Source of the DNA: Takashimella koratensis
Lineage: Eukaryota; Basidiomycota; Tremellomycetes; Trichosporonales; Tetragoniomycetaceae
Direction of reading: 5' to 3'
Assembly: GCA_003116875.1 (NCBI GenBank)
Contig: BCKT01000006.1
Location: 124,001-188,000 of the forward strand
DNA length: 64,000 nt
Below are positions 43,251 to 56,412 of the stretch, in pieces (position 1 is the first letter of the stretch; every line of letters begins with the position of its first letter). Under the pieces are notes generated by a model. It searched no databases. It was given only the letters and a program-made list of their open reading frames with translations, and was not told the DNA's origin. Both the position numbers and the translations under genes were made by a program.

Positions 43251-45247
43251 ATGAAGCTCACGATCATCGCACCCGACAACGTATACGAGCACGAGGTCGA
43301 CCCCTCGATGGAGGTTCAGGACATCCAGGCCCTCATTGAAGCCGAGGTGCGTTTCTGTGGCCAAGCCGCGTGCAGTGCAGGTCCCTTTGATGAGTCATGG
43401 ATTGCACCTCGTCTCTCCATTTCTGTGACCTTGGCCCCAGCTGACCATATTTTGCCACCTAGACGTCTATCCCGACGACATCCCAAACACTCTCCACAGA
43501 CTCGGGCGTACCACTCACCGACCCTCACAAGAGCTTGGAGGCGTACTCGGTTTCGGGCGAGAGCGCGACCTTGTTTCTCACTTTCAAGTAGGTCGTAACC
43601 TTTTACTCAAACAAAGTTACACTTGACCTTTCCATGACCTATCACTCTATCATTATGTCTCGGGACCACAACAAGTTGCTCACCCCTGCCTTTCGTTCGC
43701 AGAGACATCCAACCCCGAGCTTCGACGTCGTATAACCCGTCGGCCGACTATGGATCAGGATTTGACGAGATCGACGCGGACACTGAACGCATGCGCCTTC
43801 AGGCTCTTGGTGACCCGCAGTTGATGTCGCAGCTCCGACAGGTAAGCTCCTACGTCTAATTATGGACAAAAGCTCTCTTTGGAACTATTTGCTTGGCGCT
43901 GATACGTTGCGACCATCCCAGGCAAATCCAGAGTTTGCGTCCGCGATCGAAGCAGGTGGACACCGATTTCGGGATCTGATGCGCCAGCAGAGAGATAGTG
44001 CGCAAGAAGCTACTCTGGAGAAGAACAGGCAGATTGAGGTGCGTCATTTCAACCGTTTTGGTGGAAACAGTAGCTGACAAGCTGGTCAGCTCTTGAATGC
44101 GGACCCATACGATATCGAGGTATGTTAAGGCTGATGAGGGACGACTGCTTCATTAGCTGACTGATACTACCGATAGGCACAAAAGAAGATTGAGGAGGCG
44201 ATTCGAATGGAAGCTGTTATTGAGAACATGCAGCACGCAATGGAGTACTCGGTGAGCTGCCAGAATCACCTTTGTTGTGGGAGCTGTTTCAAGTCGCTGA
44301 CGCGTCGTTCAGCCCGAGGCATTTGGACACGTTACTATGCTGTACATCAACGTCGAAGTCAATGGTCACCCTGTCAAGGCGTTTGTCGACTCTGGTGCTC
44401 AGACCACGATCAGTGAGCAGAGTCATGGACTATCTCTAGTTGGAAAGTCGATTCTTACACCTTTTAGTCTCCCCCGAGTGTGCTGAGAAATGCGGGATCA
44501 TGCGCCTTCTTGACAAGCGTTTTGCCGGTGTCGCTCAAGGTGTCGGTACCGCCAACATTCTCGGTCGTATCCATTCTGCGCAAATCAAACTCGGCAACCT
44601 CTTCCTGCCCGTTGCCTTCTCCGTCCTAGAAGGTCGATCCGTCGACCTCTTGTTCGGTCTCGACATGTTGAAGCGACACCAAGCCTGTATTGATCTATCA
44701 ACCAACACGCTGCGGATCGGGACGAGTGAGATCCCGTTCTTGTCCGAGCATGAGTTGCCGGATATGGCGAGACGGAGGGACGTGCAGGAGGTAGCGGGGG
44801 AGATGGGGGAGGCGTCGAGTCAAGGAAGACCAGCAGGGGTCGCGAGTCCCAAAGCATCAACGTCGTCCTTTGCGTCCTCGGCAGCGGGTCAGGCAGCATT
44901 GCAAAGGCAGCAGAAGGCTCAGGGAGCGGGGGGCAGCGGGATAGCAAGCGGTAGCGGAAGCGCTGCGGGTTCGTCAAGCACTGCAGAGACGTCGAGCGCT
45001 GGAGCGGGAGGTTTCTCTTCTGTCGACTTGGAAACGGTGAGTCGAGCGTAGAGAAGATATCATTCCCACTGAACAATGCTGACACGATTTCTCATCTTGT
45101 TGGACTCCTTTGGGACCTTTTTTTCTTGACATACACTTAAACGCGACTCAGTTGATCAACCTCGGTGCGACGCGAGAACAGGCGATTCAGCTCTTGCAAG
45201 CATGCGATGGCAATGTCGACGTCGCAGCGTCCATGCTGTTCGGATAG
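43251..45247 (+). CDS. Ddi1-type ubiquitin receptor aspartic protease
   Basis: Proteasome shuttle factor with a retroviral-like protease fold that cuts heavily ubiquitinated proteins. Nine exons (43251..43346, 43463..43587, 43703..43841, 43922..44038, 44090..44119, 44177..44251, 44313..44412, 44468..45036, 45152..45247) give 448 aa. An N-terminal ubiquitin-like domain (from [10 protein letters not shown]) comes first. The helical HDD region ([12 protein letters not shown]) follows. The RVP domain carries the catalytic [13 protein letters not shown] (D-S-G-A) and later [18 protein letters not shown] Ser/Ala/Gly/Gln-rich linker leads to a C-terminal UBA domain ([20 protein letters not shown]). 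All three domains are kept, as in yeast Ddi1. Confidence 0.96.
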
Positions 45248-45807
45248 ACCGTGCTACCAACAAAAGGCTATACCAGAGAGAAGCAAAGTATCATGTGGAC
45301 ATTTAGGTTGTTTTTCGCATCTCGGTCAAGAATCAGTAGCTTAGTATCGTTGCTCCCGTTCTGTATGGGTTGAACAGTGCCTTCAGGCAGTGATAATCGT
45401 AATGACATGAGACAACGGCATATAAGTCAAGATGCTGAAATAGACAAGATCACGATCCATGTCTAATACATACATGACAAATGAGACCTTTGGGGCCCAT
45501 CGACAGCTACGAAACATGACAGACAGACAGACAGACTACTTAGTTCTACCAGCTATCACCTCCCCCACATCCGTACCTGTCCAGGGGTACAAGATACGTG
45601 CAAAACCACCGATCCACTGCGGCACTTACATATCTAACCGCGTGGGTCCTTGTCTTCCTTGCCAAAAGTCAAGTCATATAATGAACCTCTGATAACACCA
45701 CCGTCGACCTCCGCCCCTTACGCTAATACCTTCACCAATCAACTGCCAAACTACACCTTAGGGTATCGGGTATCTGGTATTTGGTATCTGGTATCTATCT
45801 CACACTC
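45248..45807. other. Convergent 3' region, DDI1 / DUF300 gene
   Basis: No gene seen. Simple repeats: GACA units at about 45517-45536 and imperfect GGTATCTG units at 45761-45798. Confidence 0.55.
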
Positions 45808-47807
45808 TCATTGCCTGCCTCCTTGACTGTAGTAATTGTAATTGCTCGGGCTTGGTCGGGCTTCTGGCCACTCGGTACGCCTGATCGCGTCATTCCACTG
45901 CTGTGGCGAGATCTCCGCTGACCCTCTGTCTGGACTGAAAGCGACACCTACGTCTCCAGTCTCTGCGCCATAGTTGGTCGTGTACGGGATCTGTCGATGT
46001 TGCTGCGACAGCGATAACGACCGCCGGTGCTCCTGATACTGCTGGTGCTGGTGTTGGTAGGCGTAAGCACTGTCGTCGATCCGCTGGTAGCTGTCGGGCG
46101 ACCTGTCCATCGACGGGTGCGGGTAAGTCGTTCCACCGGGAGTAGCAGCGGGTGACGAACGGTTGTAGTGGTACTGGTAAGTCGGGGAGATAGGGGGCTG
46201 CTGCTCCTTGTTCCCAACGACGTTCGGGTCGGGGTTGTACATTGAGCCCATAGGGTATGGTTTCTCCCCGCCGTCGATCGTCTCGGGCATGAAACTGGAG
46301 TAGATGAAAAAGAAACCCATCGTCAGCTCGACATGTTCAACGTTCTCAGAGTGGACGTCCAGCCAGCCCCACGGCCAGTAGGTAGGCAGCAAGTTAAGTG
46401 AACATGTACTCACGTCTTCTGCATCTTGGTGTGCGACCCGCGAGTGCCGGGTTTGCCCTGGAGGAACGCGATGAAAAACTTGGTCGACATGACGAGTTCA
46501 GTTGCAAAGTCCGAGACGTTGATTGCGTCCCAGATTGCCTGGAAGTATGTCTTCCACCCAGTCTCGCGGCGGGTTGGGTTGAGCTCAGGGTTGGTGCTTG
46601 AAGTTAGGGTTAGTAATTGCCAAAGCTGCATTGAGGCAAGCCAGAGCAGATGGCCAAAGCGGCTAAACACGTACTAGTCTGTCCACGAGTAGGCCCAGCC
46701 CATGTAGATACTGAAGAACACCATCTCGACACAGGTGCAAAGCGCTTGCAGCCCGTTTGACACGTTGGTCGCCGTCCACAGCTCGGACGACTTGATCACG
46801 TTGTAGTCTTGGAGCACGTCAAAGACAAAGCCCTGGTAGAAGGTGAAGATGACAATGAGTTTGATCGCGAGGAACTAAGGGGGATGAAAGGGAGGTTTAG
46901 CTTGGTTTATCAGATGATGTGCAGGAACATGAGTTGTTGGAGGTGCCTGCTCACCTTGTTCAGCGGGCGGCGGCCCTTGAGCTCGTCCTTGCAAATGACG
47001 TAGAAAACGATAAGACCGTAAAGGGCGATTGAGATGGAGATACAGTCAACGACGTCGAGGTATGCCTCGGCGTAGTATGGCGAGTACTTTTGCGGGCATA
47101 GCTGTTGGAGAAATCCAGTCAGCTGAAGCCTTCCATTCGCTCTAGAAGATCAGTTTGCCATATCCCACTTACCAAGTTGTAGTACTCGCAGATGATGGCG
47201 ACGATAGACAAGAGCGGTCGAATCACGACATATTGCATAACTGAGAAACTCAAAGCGTGCCAAAAGTACGGCTTTGATGCTCGGAATCGCCAGCAATTGA
47301 ACGGGAACGGGAACTTGCGCTTGTCCTTGTTCGCGAGAGTCGCCTGAATCATTCCCTGTGGGTTGGTCATGGCGACGAGTTCCATGAGGAGCATGAGGAA
47401 AGCAGAGAGGGTGATGGATTCGTACGCTGTCTCCCCGATGGAGAAATAGTAGTATTGTTGGTAGTATCGGTACGAGAGGAAGGAGACGATTGCGTAGACG
47501 CAGGGCATCATGAGGACACGCAGAACTTGCTTTTGCACAGCAGGGTTCTGGTAGTGCGTTGCGTGCATGGTGGTGGTGAAGAGGGTGACAAGGGTGGTGA
47601 GAGCGGCACAGCCGCCAGCGACCGCCCAGCCGATGCGGTGCGCGTCCCAATGGATCCCATCGGGGCAGAAGAAGCAGTTCTCCTGGAAGGCAGAGGATAT
47701 CAGTGGATGTAATTGCAGGAAAGGTGATGGCATCAGTCGTTAGAAGAGCGAGGAAGGATGTCGCCAAGACTCACGTCAACGCTGTCGTTGACAGCTGGAC
47801 ACGACAT
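45808..47807 (-). CDS. DUF300 / Ost-alpha (TMEM184-like) membrane protein
   Basis: Multi-pass membrane protein of the organic solute transporter alpha/TMEM184 family; fungal members sit in vacuolar or plasma membranes. Minus-strand exons 47807..47775, 47682..47173, 47101..46955, 46874..46675, 46596..46414 and 46294..45808 give 519 aa. Seven-helix features include AHRIGWAVAGGCAALTTLVT, VLRVLMMPCVYAIVSFLSYR, SITLSAFLMLLMELVA, the family block CWRFRASKPYFWHAL, ALYGLIVFYVICKDEL and FLAIKLIVIFTFYQGF. The soluble C-terminus is Gln/Tyr/Ser-rich. A CTATATA box lies about 85 nt upstream on the minus strand. Confidence 0.93.
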
Positions 47808-48981
47808 TGATGGCAGGGATGATTAGAGGTTTAGTCGCCGGTTTTACCGTCGATTGGGCTGACGACGAGGATGTTCGAAGGCGAGGAGTATATAGAGGGG
47901 GTGGGTAAAATGAGAAAGGCTGAGGACTCGGAGTCGATGAGAGTGAGAGTAAGAGTGAGAGTGAGAGTGAGGATGCGAATGTGAGTGCGAGTGAGGATGG
48001 CGATTGTCGCTGCGGAGTGACAGGGAGGGTAGTCAAGGGCCAGGGGAGCGCGGGATGACTGCGGAGGGAGAGAGCTGCACGTCGATTCCTTCCTTGGCTT
48101 GGCTCGGACCAAGTCGTCTGACCGATTTGGAAGCGTCGACACGGACTAGAGCAGAGGTCGAAAGCACACGCTAGTGCCGAGAGCGGCGTAGAGGTAGAGA
48201 TAGAGTAGTTGGATGCTGTTGTCGACTGAATTGACGACGAGCGATAGACGATGGGCGTGAAACCCGAAAGGGGCAAAATATAAAAAATAAAAGAAATAAA
48301 AATCAGCCAAAATCTGACGAGCGCGTGCGGTGTGCGGTGGCAATAATGTTGGACGTACGCGTCAGGTTATTCAGGCCGGGGTCGACAGATGAGATCTTCA
48401 GGATGTTTCAGAATCACAGTCGCTGGGTTGGATGCGTTGCGTCTTTGCTTCCTTGCAGTTGGATCGACGACAGCAGATGTGGATATGATGTGGAGCAGTA
48501 CAATCTTACAGCAGAAGCTCGACTTGACCTACGCTGGAGGTCGGGCTATATATTGCTGCACTCAATCTTGGCGAGGAACGGCTACCCACTCAGGACCCGT
48601 CCTCACGGCCGCCGTGTCGGCACCCCTTGGCACCGCTTTTCCCTCCCTCGGTTACCGCGGGCACGGTCAATTCTTTGCTTTTGACTTTCATTGTTCCTCG
48701 CCCATCGCTTCCGAAACCGACCATACATTACCACTGCAATTCCGGCGACACAGCCCACTTTGCAGGCGGGCCCCATGCATCCATCCACTCATAATTACTT
48801 ATTACATGAGGTGCAGCGTATGCTGGTGATGGATACATGCTTCAAGTCTTGGCGCCTGCGCAGATCGCAGCGCCGCAGTTAGCAATTCCACCTGGTCCAT
48901 GCATTCACAATTCACGTTCATCAGATATGACGAGAGTGGCATTTCCAACTGCTCTGTGATCTTCTGCCGAGACCAACCGAA
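47808..48981. other. Intergenic region upstream of the DUF300 gene
   Basis: It contains a GAGTGA hexamer-type repeat at about 47937-47995 and the DUF300 promoter (TATA at 47888-47895, read on the minus strand). Short open frames further right are not convincing. Confidence 0.45.
47937..47995. repeat. Imperfect GAGTGA repeat
   Basis: About ten GAGTGA/GAGTAA/GTGCGA units within the promoter region of the DUF300 gene. Confidence 0.75.
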
Positions 48982-49263
48982 TTGGGGACCGGGACCGAAT
49001 CGACACCCACTCCTTCATCACACATCGCTCATTCCAATCTCAGTTATAACTCGGCTACCAGCGTCTCGGCGTCCATTGTCCATGCTGCCTCAACCTCAAA
49101 GGCTGCGTCCGCGGTCTTGTCCAAGGCGGCTTCTGGCTCTGCAGCGGCAACTTCCGCTGCTGCTGCCGCCGCCAGCGCGTCGTCGTCGGGTGCCTCTCCC
49201 CTTCTCTCCACTGGCATTTTCACGATTGCCCTCGGCCTCGTCGTCGCCGCCGCGGCTTTCTAA
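48982..49263 (+). CDS. Possible last exon of a GPI-anchored Ser/Ala-rich protein
   Basis: The open frame has no ATG, so this is probably a 3' exon whose upstream part I could not model. The product is Ser/Thr/Ala-rich (SKAASGSAAATSAAAAAASA) and ends with a small-residue stretch (SSGASP) and a hydrophobic tail (FTIALGLVVAAAAF) followed directly by a stop, the pattern of a GPI-attachment signal. The true bounds and strand context are unsure. Confidence 0.4.
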   Translation: MGTGTESTPTPSSHIAHSNLSYNSATSVSASIVHAASTSKAASAVLSKAASGSAAATSAAAAAASASSSGASPLLSTGIFTIALGLVVAAAAF

Positions 49264-49650
49264 GATTGTTTCTACAGCTTTCGTAATATGCTAGAGCCAT
49301 GAAGTGTCTTTTATGAATCTGCATTTACCCGAGTCGTCCTCGCGTGTACAGGCACGGGTACAGATGATGACTCATAACATTGGCAGACTACGAAAAGGAG
49401 ACAAGGGTATGAGAAACCTTTGCGGGGATCTCTCGGGCTGGGTATGGTATATAAACGATTCAATGAAGGGGGTTGGAGCAGATATGCGAAGATATGCAAA
49501 TATGCAGAGATGCTACACCGCTTTCGATCACACGCACACACACATACACCAAGCTCCCGCCTCCTCTTTTCGCGGCCTGTGTACATACACTGACCGCAGT
49601 CTAGCTGATCTAAAATTCTTCTTCTCTTCGATATTACCCCAACACCGCGT
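49264..49650. other. Convergent 3' region before MFS gene
   Basis: No gene or clear element seen. Confidence 0.5.
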
Positions 49651-51875
49651 TTAGTAGACGTAGGTGAACTCGTTGTTCTCGAGCTGCAAAGTGTCCAGTC
49701 AGCCTTTGATTCTCGCTTGTCAATGACCCGTTCCGCCACTCACATCAGTCATGTCCTCGAACGCGTGCTCGCCAAGCTGGAACTCGACCTCGTCGGTACC
49801 CATGACCTCGGCGCGCTTCTCCGCGATCTCGCGCTTGGACTTCTCGACCTCGGCAGCGGACATCATCGAGTAGTCGGGAAGCTTGGCAGGTTTGCCTTCG
49901 GCAACACGGCGGCGCTCGTTGCGCTTGTTGAGCAAAGTGAGCCAGAAGATCATGACACACATCAAGCCGGTGAAAAGGCAGAAGATAATGAGGATCGCCT
50001 GGAGACCCGAGTGGTAGTAAGGTGCGTCGGTGGACCTGAACGGGTAATAGATGGAGACATGATCAGCATATTTTAGTGATAGAGCAGTGGTATGTGAGGA
50101 GGGGGGCTGCAACTCACGAGAAGAGGAGAGGGCCGACAATGTTGCCCGCGGCTTGGCCACAAGTCGCCATGGCGGTGGTAACGGTTCGGCGGGACGACCC
50201 GGCGGTGTTGTTCGAGTACCACGACATGAGGAGCGGGGTGACAGGCACGTAGAAGGCGAGGATGTAGTAAGCGACGAGGAGACCGGCAGTGTCGCTCGAG
50301 CTACGGCCGAGACCGTAGAGGAGACCCGAGCCAACGAGACACGGAAGCATAAGGGCAAGGATGACGATGGACTTGGTCCTGAATCGGGTCGAAATCCAGG
50401 TGCAGACTAGAGCAGGGATCAGTTATGAACACCGTTCAAGATTTGAGAGAGGGATATCTCAACGGCGATTGGGCCCAGTGGCGCGTGGCTCGGGGATGCA
50501 GCGAGACTCACAGAAGATGGCGAAACCCTGGACGAAACCGAAGGGCATGTTGAGGAGCAACACAGTCTTGCCGTCAAAGCCAAAGGTCTCGAGGATGAGA
50601 GGACCGAACGAGGAGATACCTCCCGAGGGGACAGAGATGAGGAAACACAAGGCGAGCCAGAGCCATGCTTTGAGGTCGAGGAAAGTACCCAAGGCCTGAG
50701 ACCACTTGAAGTCGTAGCTCCTGGTACCCTGCTGGTTGGCACGGAGACGCTCAACAGCGATCAACTTCTCGTCCTCGGTGAGGAACTTGTTGTCCGCTGG
50801 AGATTCCGGGAAGACAAAGAATGCGAAAATAGCGAACAGGAGGGTAAGAGCGCCAAGGAAGATGAAGAGGATTTGGTAGAAGTAGAGCTTGTCAGAGGTG
50901 ATGTGACCAAAGCCCCAAGCGATGAGGGAGCCAAAAATGTTGATCACGGCGGTTTGACCGTACTAAAAGAAACCAGTCAGTGGAATGAAGGGAAGAGAGG
51001 GGTAGGGGCGGCTAGTAGCCAGTGGTGTGGGAAGGTAGGTACTAACCCAAAGAGCTATACGCCACGGCTGCTCGGATCGTTTGTACCAAGTCTGGCCCAC
51101 AAAAACGAACGCCGGCGCAATACATGCCTCCATTCCACCCAGGAAGAAACGGGAAACGATGAGACCCTGGGAAGGAAGAGAAATAGACCTTGTCAGTGTC
51201 GCATCTCTGCGGGGGACTAGTGATGGTGGCTGATAGACGGCTGTAGTCCAACCGAGACACTCACAGCAAAGTTCTTCACAGCCGCAGAGCAAAGCATGAT
51301 GACACCCCAAGTGCCGACGAGGACGGGAATGGCAATGGAGAGACGGAGCTTGACGAGGAAGTAGGCGCCAATGGGGTTGAAGAGGATCCAAGAGAAGTAG
51401 ACGATCGACGACGTCCATGAATAGTCTTTGCCAACGAGGTTAAGCTGGGTCTGCAGCCCGTAGGTGGAAGAGAAAGCCAGACCCTGTTTGTCGAAGAACT
51501 GCAAGAAGCTGAGAGGTTGTTAGTACTGCCGAGGATCCCAAACGATGCCCCCATTCAGTGATCTGGAGGAAGTGACAGTCAACCCGATGTTACCACTCAC
51601 TAGATGACGATCATGAGGGGCATGAGCAACCTATCGATCTTCTTCCTGACCCTAATGCCCTCCTCTTCGGGGAAATCGATGCGTCCGCCAGCCTGCTTGA
51701 TCAGGTCCTGTGCGAGATCACGGCCGTGTGCGTCGTCGCCGTGTGGTCCAGTCTCCACGTGCTGAGTCTGAGACTTGCCCGCACGGCGAATCTCCTCGAC
51801 CGCCTCGGCCTCGGCCGCGGTCTTGGGCTTGGGCTCGACCGAGGGGGTGGCCGCAGACTCGATGTCGTTGGGCAT
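49651..51875 (-). CDS. MFS transporter, anion:cation symporter (Dal5-like) family
   Basis: Plasma-membrane permease for an organic anion such as allantoate, vitamin or carboxylate. Minus-strand exons 51875..51601, 51508..51265, 51166..51047, 50962..50512, 50406..50118, 50035..49744 and 49683..49651 give 567 aa. The acidic cytosolic N-terminus ends in VRKKIDRLLMPLMIVIYFL, the usual start of helix 1 in this family. Also seen are FDKQGLAFSSTYGLQTQL, YSWTSSIVYFSWILFNPIG, GLIVSRFFLGGMEACIAPAF, WYKRSEQPWRIALWYGQTA, FPESPADNKFLTEDEK, and in the second half LPCLVGSGLLYGLG and AMATCGQAAGNIVGPLLF. The C-terminus is EFTYVY. Substrate unknown. Confidence 0.93.
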
Positions 51876-54065
51876 GGTGGGTGGTAGGGAAAGGGGAGAG
51901 GAAGGGGAAAGTAGAGATAGAGGTAGCTCGGTGGCAAAGGAGGTTATTCACAGTCGATGGGTTGTTCGGGCGAAGACGTTGGTGATCGGGTGCTGGAGGT
52001 GGACAGCACAGTCGAGGTCGTACGGTGAGTAAAGAAGTAGGTAGTGGGTGGGGGTGCAGAGGGGGAACCGCCCTTGTTTGTCACGGACCGATGGGCTTAT
52101 ATACCGCCTTGTACCCTTTAAGACAAACTCCGTCAGCCCCTTGAAAAAAGGGTTACGTGTGAGACCCCGAAGCTACCCCGCGGGTTCTGAGGTCGACGTG
52201 TTTCGCAACGAGGAGGCGGGGAGGTGGGGCCGGTTGAGAATGAAGGTGGGCGGAGTGGGAGGGGTGCGGTGTCTCAACCGAGGCGAGGAGGGGGAGGGGT
52301 AGGAGAGGAAGAAAAACGCCGAGAGAGGGAGGGGTGAAGAGGGCCTCGTTTGGTCTTCTCCGAGCGGACGGAAGTGAGCGCGGGAGAGCAGAGGAGCGTA
52401 GGTGGTGGGAAGAAGGGGTCGGGGACGGGTGAGCGGATGGAGAAGAGCGGACGAGTAGGGAAGAAGAGGTGTGGAGATGGTCGTCGACCGAGATGGGCCG
52501 AAAGGGGGCGGGGCGGGGGTGTCGCAGTGGAGAACGGGGCCAAAGGGTTTGGGTTACGTGTTTACCAGAAACAGAAGAGTTCTTCCGATCCTTGACCCGC
52601 TGAGCCCGATGCGGTCGACCCGAAGAAAGCCGCAGGTGCGAGGGGGACGACGTTGTGTGCGGTGTACGCGGGGTAGGAGGTGTGTTGTTGTGATGACCCA
52701 AGGAGGGAAAAAGAAAAAAAAAAAAAAAATCAAGGAGAGAGGAAGTAACGGTCCGAAGCCGACGTCAGGCTTGTCAGGGCTTCGATCACAGGCAGGTGGA
52801 AGGGCACGTGGGGTCTCCCTGCCGCCGGACCGTATCACCCGTGTGCACCCGTGGGCGGCAGGGTCAGTAGAATGTGGGCAGCCGGGGCAGCAGCCGAACA
52901 AACGGGGGTCAAGGGAGCAAGGCACAAGACCAGAAGTGGAATCTTTCGGAAACCTTGACGAAGCAGAAGCAAGCAACAGGCAGCTGAGAGTCAGGGTTCA
53001 CAAACGGTCGTCGGCGCCGGGTGAGCGAAGCGAGAATACTGTAAAAACATGGGCAGTATGACAGCATAGGGGAGAAGGGGAGCGGGCGGCGCTGGACATG
53101 TGTACGGGCATGTGAACAGGAAAAGACGCCGTGGCGTTTTGCGTTTTCATCCAGACCTCGGTCCTCTTCTGTTCTGTTGCTCTGCCCATCCCCTGCTCCT
53201 ATGCGCTCAGTGCTTGTCAAGGTCTGGCTTGGGTGGGTCAAGCCTCAGCGCAAGTGGGGGCGCAGACACAAGTCCTTATCCCTTCTCTCGCTTTCGTCCG
53301 TCCGATATTTTTACCCATCATCCCCTCTGCTCTCCTGCCCCCGATTAATTTTTAGATTTTTCTTCTTCCACTCCTCGCCGCCGGTCCGATCACCGGACCT
53401 CTGTCACTGCGACCCCCTATGACTAGTGCTTCCTAACCCTGGGTTCGGATCTGCGGTCCTTCCTTCCTGATGGCACAAGTAGTACTGTACTGGCCACACC
53501 CGGGTGTTCGTTCGGGAGATCAGGCGCCGAATGACCGTACTTGTCCCATACCGTATACTCGGCTCAACTCGCCGAAGGTCCCGACCATCCAACAGTCAAC
53601 GTCCCACACCGCATCCAACGTTCTCCTTCCCACGTAACTCAACGTCCCGATCATCCGGTACGGCCGAACGGTTCTCACCAGGCCGTGTCGACCGTGTGAT
53701 CTTACCATCTTGCTTTCTCTTCGGGCAACACCGGCGGCATACGATACTCCGACACGTACACATTCCTTACATACATACTCCTCGGTTGTCCGGAATGTCC
53801 CATACACGGCCGTGGTTCGAGAACGTACGTACCTACGATACACCGGTCTTCGCGCCGTGTCAGGATACCGTACCGGCTCTGCCGATTTACCAAGCATAAC
53901 CACGAACCACGTACTTTGCCGGTCGGTCGGGCTCACTGACCTTGCCGGACCTCGTACAGCCGACCCGTGTCCTACGCAGTGCTCTCATCGGACACACTAT
54001 CCGGTGGCAACAGATACATCCCTCATCACGCTCTCTGGCCCCGTCGGTCCGTATCCTATCCTAAC
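51876..54065. other. Long intergenic region
   Basis: It holds the MFS promoter. A nearly pure A tract is at 52708-52729. From about 53,470 to 54,060 the sequence is strongly enriched in GTAC/CCGTAC words. Overlapping open frames on both strands there have no protein-like features, so no gene is called. Confidence 0.45.
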
Positions 54066-56412
54066 CTACAAGCCCGACGGTCTTGCCCATGTCTCATACT
54101 CTTCCTCCTCCTCCAAAACCTCTGACAGCCCCTCCCCTCCTCCATCCCATCGACTGCTATTCCCTTCCAGCACACTACTGTCCCCTCCTGCTTGATCTTC
54201 TTCATACAGAACGCAAAACGACTTGTTGCCCACTACCACCATGGACAGGCCGTCTGGTGCCCAGTGGATATCTCCAGCGGCAAAGTCGCCACCTGCGTGA
54301 ACGTTCAATTGTCAGCAACGCCCCGCGTAGTGAATTGACAGGCATTGTAACAAGGATCGTGGAAAACACTTACGACTTGGAACTCCGACACCTTCCATGA
54401 TACCACCTTTACCTGCGTCGACATCCTCATCTTGCCCCTCTTCAACCCAACTGCTCTCCCCGTCCCAGAGATACAACGCCTGAGTTCTCGTCACCACCGC
54501 CAATCTCTGCTGCCTACTTTCGTCTGATGCGTTCTCTCCGCTCCCTGCTCCACTTCTACTCCCATCGCCGTTGTCGACCGTCGCCGCGGTGGGTCTCCAC
54601 TTGACCGCCTTGACAGAACTATTGAACACCAGACTTGCGCGGTGGATGACCTCAGGCCCCGAAGAGCCAGGAGACGGGAGGAACGTGTGGATGTGAATGA
54701 CAGAGGGCTGGGACTCGAGTTGGACCAAAAGAAGGGTTGCGTCAACGTCGAATGAGAGTCGGGAAACGCCCATTTTTGGGTTAGGCAAGGAGGTATCGAG
54801 TCGCAGGGACGGGAAGGAAGCGGGGAGTGGTGTCCGGTCGACTGGAGCACATGTCAGCTATAGCGGATGGTGAAATGTGCTCTTTGCCCTGGTTGATACT
54901 CACACTGTACGATGCCCCGCCCGCGAGTATCTTTGATCCAACCCGAGGGTTCCTTCCATACCGCCTGTAACTAACGTCAGCCTAAACGTTTCAGACCAAT
55001 TTGGTCGACTCATCCGACTCTAGCTAAACTCACCGGATTCTTCTCCATCGTCCTATTCCCCATTGCAATGACCGCGACACACCTCCACCCTTCACTCTCC
55101 AGTATCCGAACCTTCTCGTCCCACCCACCTATCGCAAGCCACCTGCCTCCTGGCGCCCATGCGATCGTCCGCACGCCCAAGCCCGGATCTTCGGGTTCGG
55201 TCGCGGAGGCTGGGGCAAAGGTAGGGCTAGAGGATGAGAACGTCCCAAGTCTAGACCCGATAGGAGAGTAGATATGGACCGAGTACTGGGATTCAGAGGC
55301 GATATCAGTTGATGAACGTGGCGAGCAGGTAGACGGTGTCTCATGTAGCGGAGATCAGGAGAGACATACCGAGAGTGCCAAGTCCCAGGCCGCAATCCAC
55401 TTGCCGCACGGGCTCCACTTAATCCCTTGCGCTTCGGTCGTATGTAATGGAAAATTCTAAACGATATTAATCAGCTCACTTGACCAATATATTACAGCAC
55501 ATGAGGGCGAAGGACATCGAATGTCTGAAATTCAGACGTACTCGTATCAACGCGTACGAGTCGAGGGAGTCGTAGATCCCGACATGTTCTTTGCCCGCGT
55601 GCCTCTCGAGGACGGCGAGGTACCTCCCGTCGGGCGAGGATGTGTGACCTAGAGATAAGCAAAGATCAGATGAGTCCGTTGGTCTTCGGTCGTATGCAAG
55701 GTCGTGCGGGTGGACTTGCTCCATAGTGAACACAACGGTCGTCGAGCTTGCTCGAAAAACTCACAGTCTGGATCTGATCTTGCGTTCTGGATACGAGAGA
55801 CACGTCCACTGCTGAGGTCATATACGCTCAGTCGTATCTACCATCGAAATCAGTTTGTCAAGCTCTCGTTGACCGAACATTCATATCAGCCCAGGAACTC
55901 ACGTCGAAGTCTGACCAAGCAAGGACTTCCGACCCATGCGGCCCCCACTCTACCCTCGTCAGCCCTTCGCTCCCCTCCGCCGCTACACGCGCTACCTCTC
56001 CTCCCCCACTTGCCGGATCTGACGGCGCTTCATGTGCTAGCCCAAACACCCAGGCTATGGCTGCTTTTGTGGAAAAGGCAAGGACGTACAGCCCATCAGG
56101 GGACCATGCGAGGTGGTCGATCGTGACGTCGTTTGGTGTAGCGTCCGGAACGCGCCGCGCTCCGCTAGATGAGGAAGGGGAAGAGGTGGTTGATGATGAA
56201 GAGAGGGAAGGAAGAGGGGAAAAGGCTCGGGAAGAGGTTGGGACAGGAGCAGAGGCAGTCTCGGTACAAAGCCAGGTCCGGACGATCGCAAGTGTCGCGG
56301 AAGACCGAACGATCACGCGGTTCTCAACGGCTGTAGCGAGGAATGTCGACCCGGGTGAATAGTGGACGGTGGATGCTGGGTAGAGCTGTGAGAAGTCGTA
56401 CCCCGTGGACAT
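54066..56412 (-). CDS. WD-repeat protein, WRAP73/WDR8 family
   Basis: WD40 protein; the family acts at spindle poles and centrosomes (fission yeast Wdr8 anchors minus-end machinery). Minus-strand exons 56412..55903, 55837..55765, 55648..55542, 55456..55370, 55285..55034, 54964..54904, 54841..54374 and 54292..54066 give 594 aa. Typical blocks are the N-terminal FSQLYPASTVHYSPGSTFLA, VTIDHLAWSPDGLYVLAF, RVEWGPHGSEVLAWSDFD, then CHTSSPDGRYLAVLERH, GIKWSPCGKWIAAWD, VRTIAWAPGGRWLAIGGWD and the C-terminal GDIHWAPDGLSMVVVGNKSF. Acidic and Ser-rich loops lengthen the protein. Confidence 0.92.

Noticed and set aside
53504..53936. Overlapping open frames on both strands (131 and 138 codons)
   Set aside because: Translations mirror the local GTAC-rich word bias and look unlike protein.
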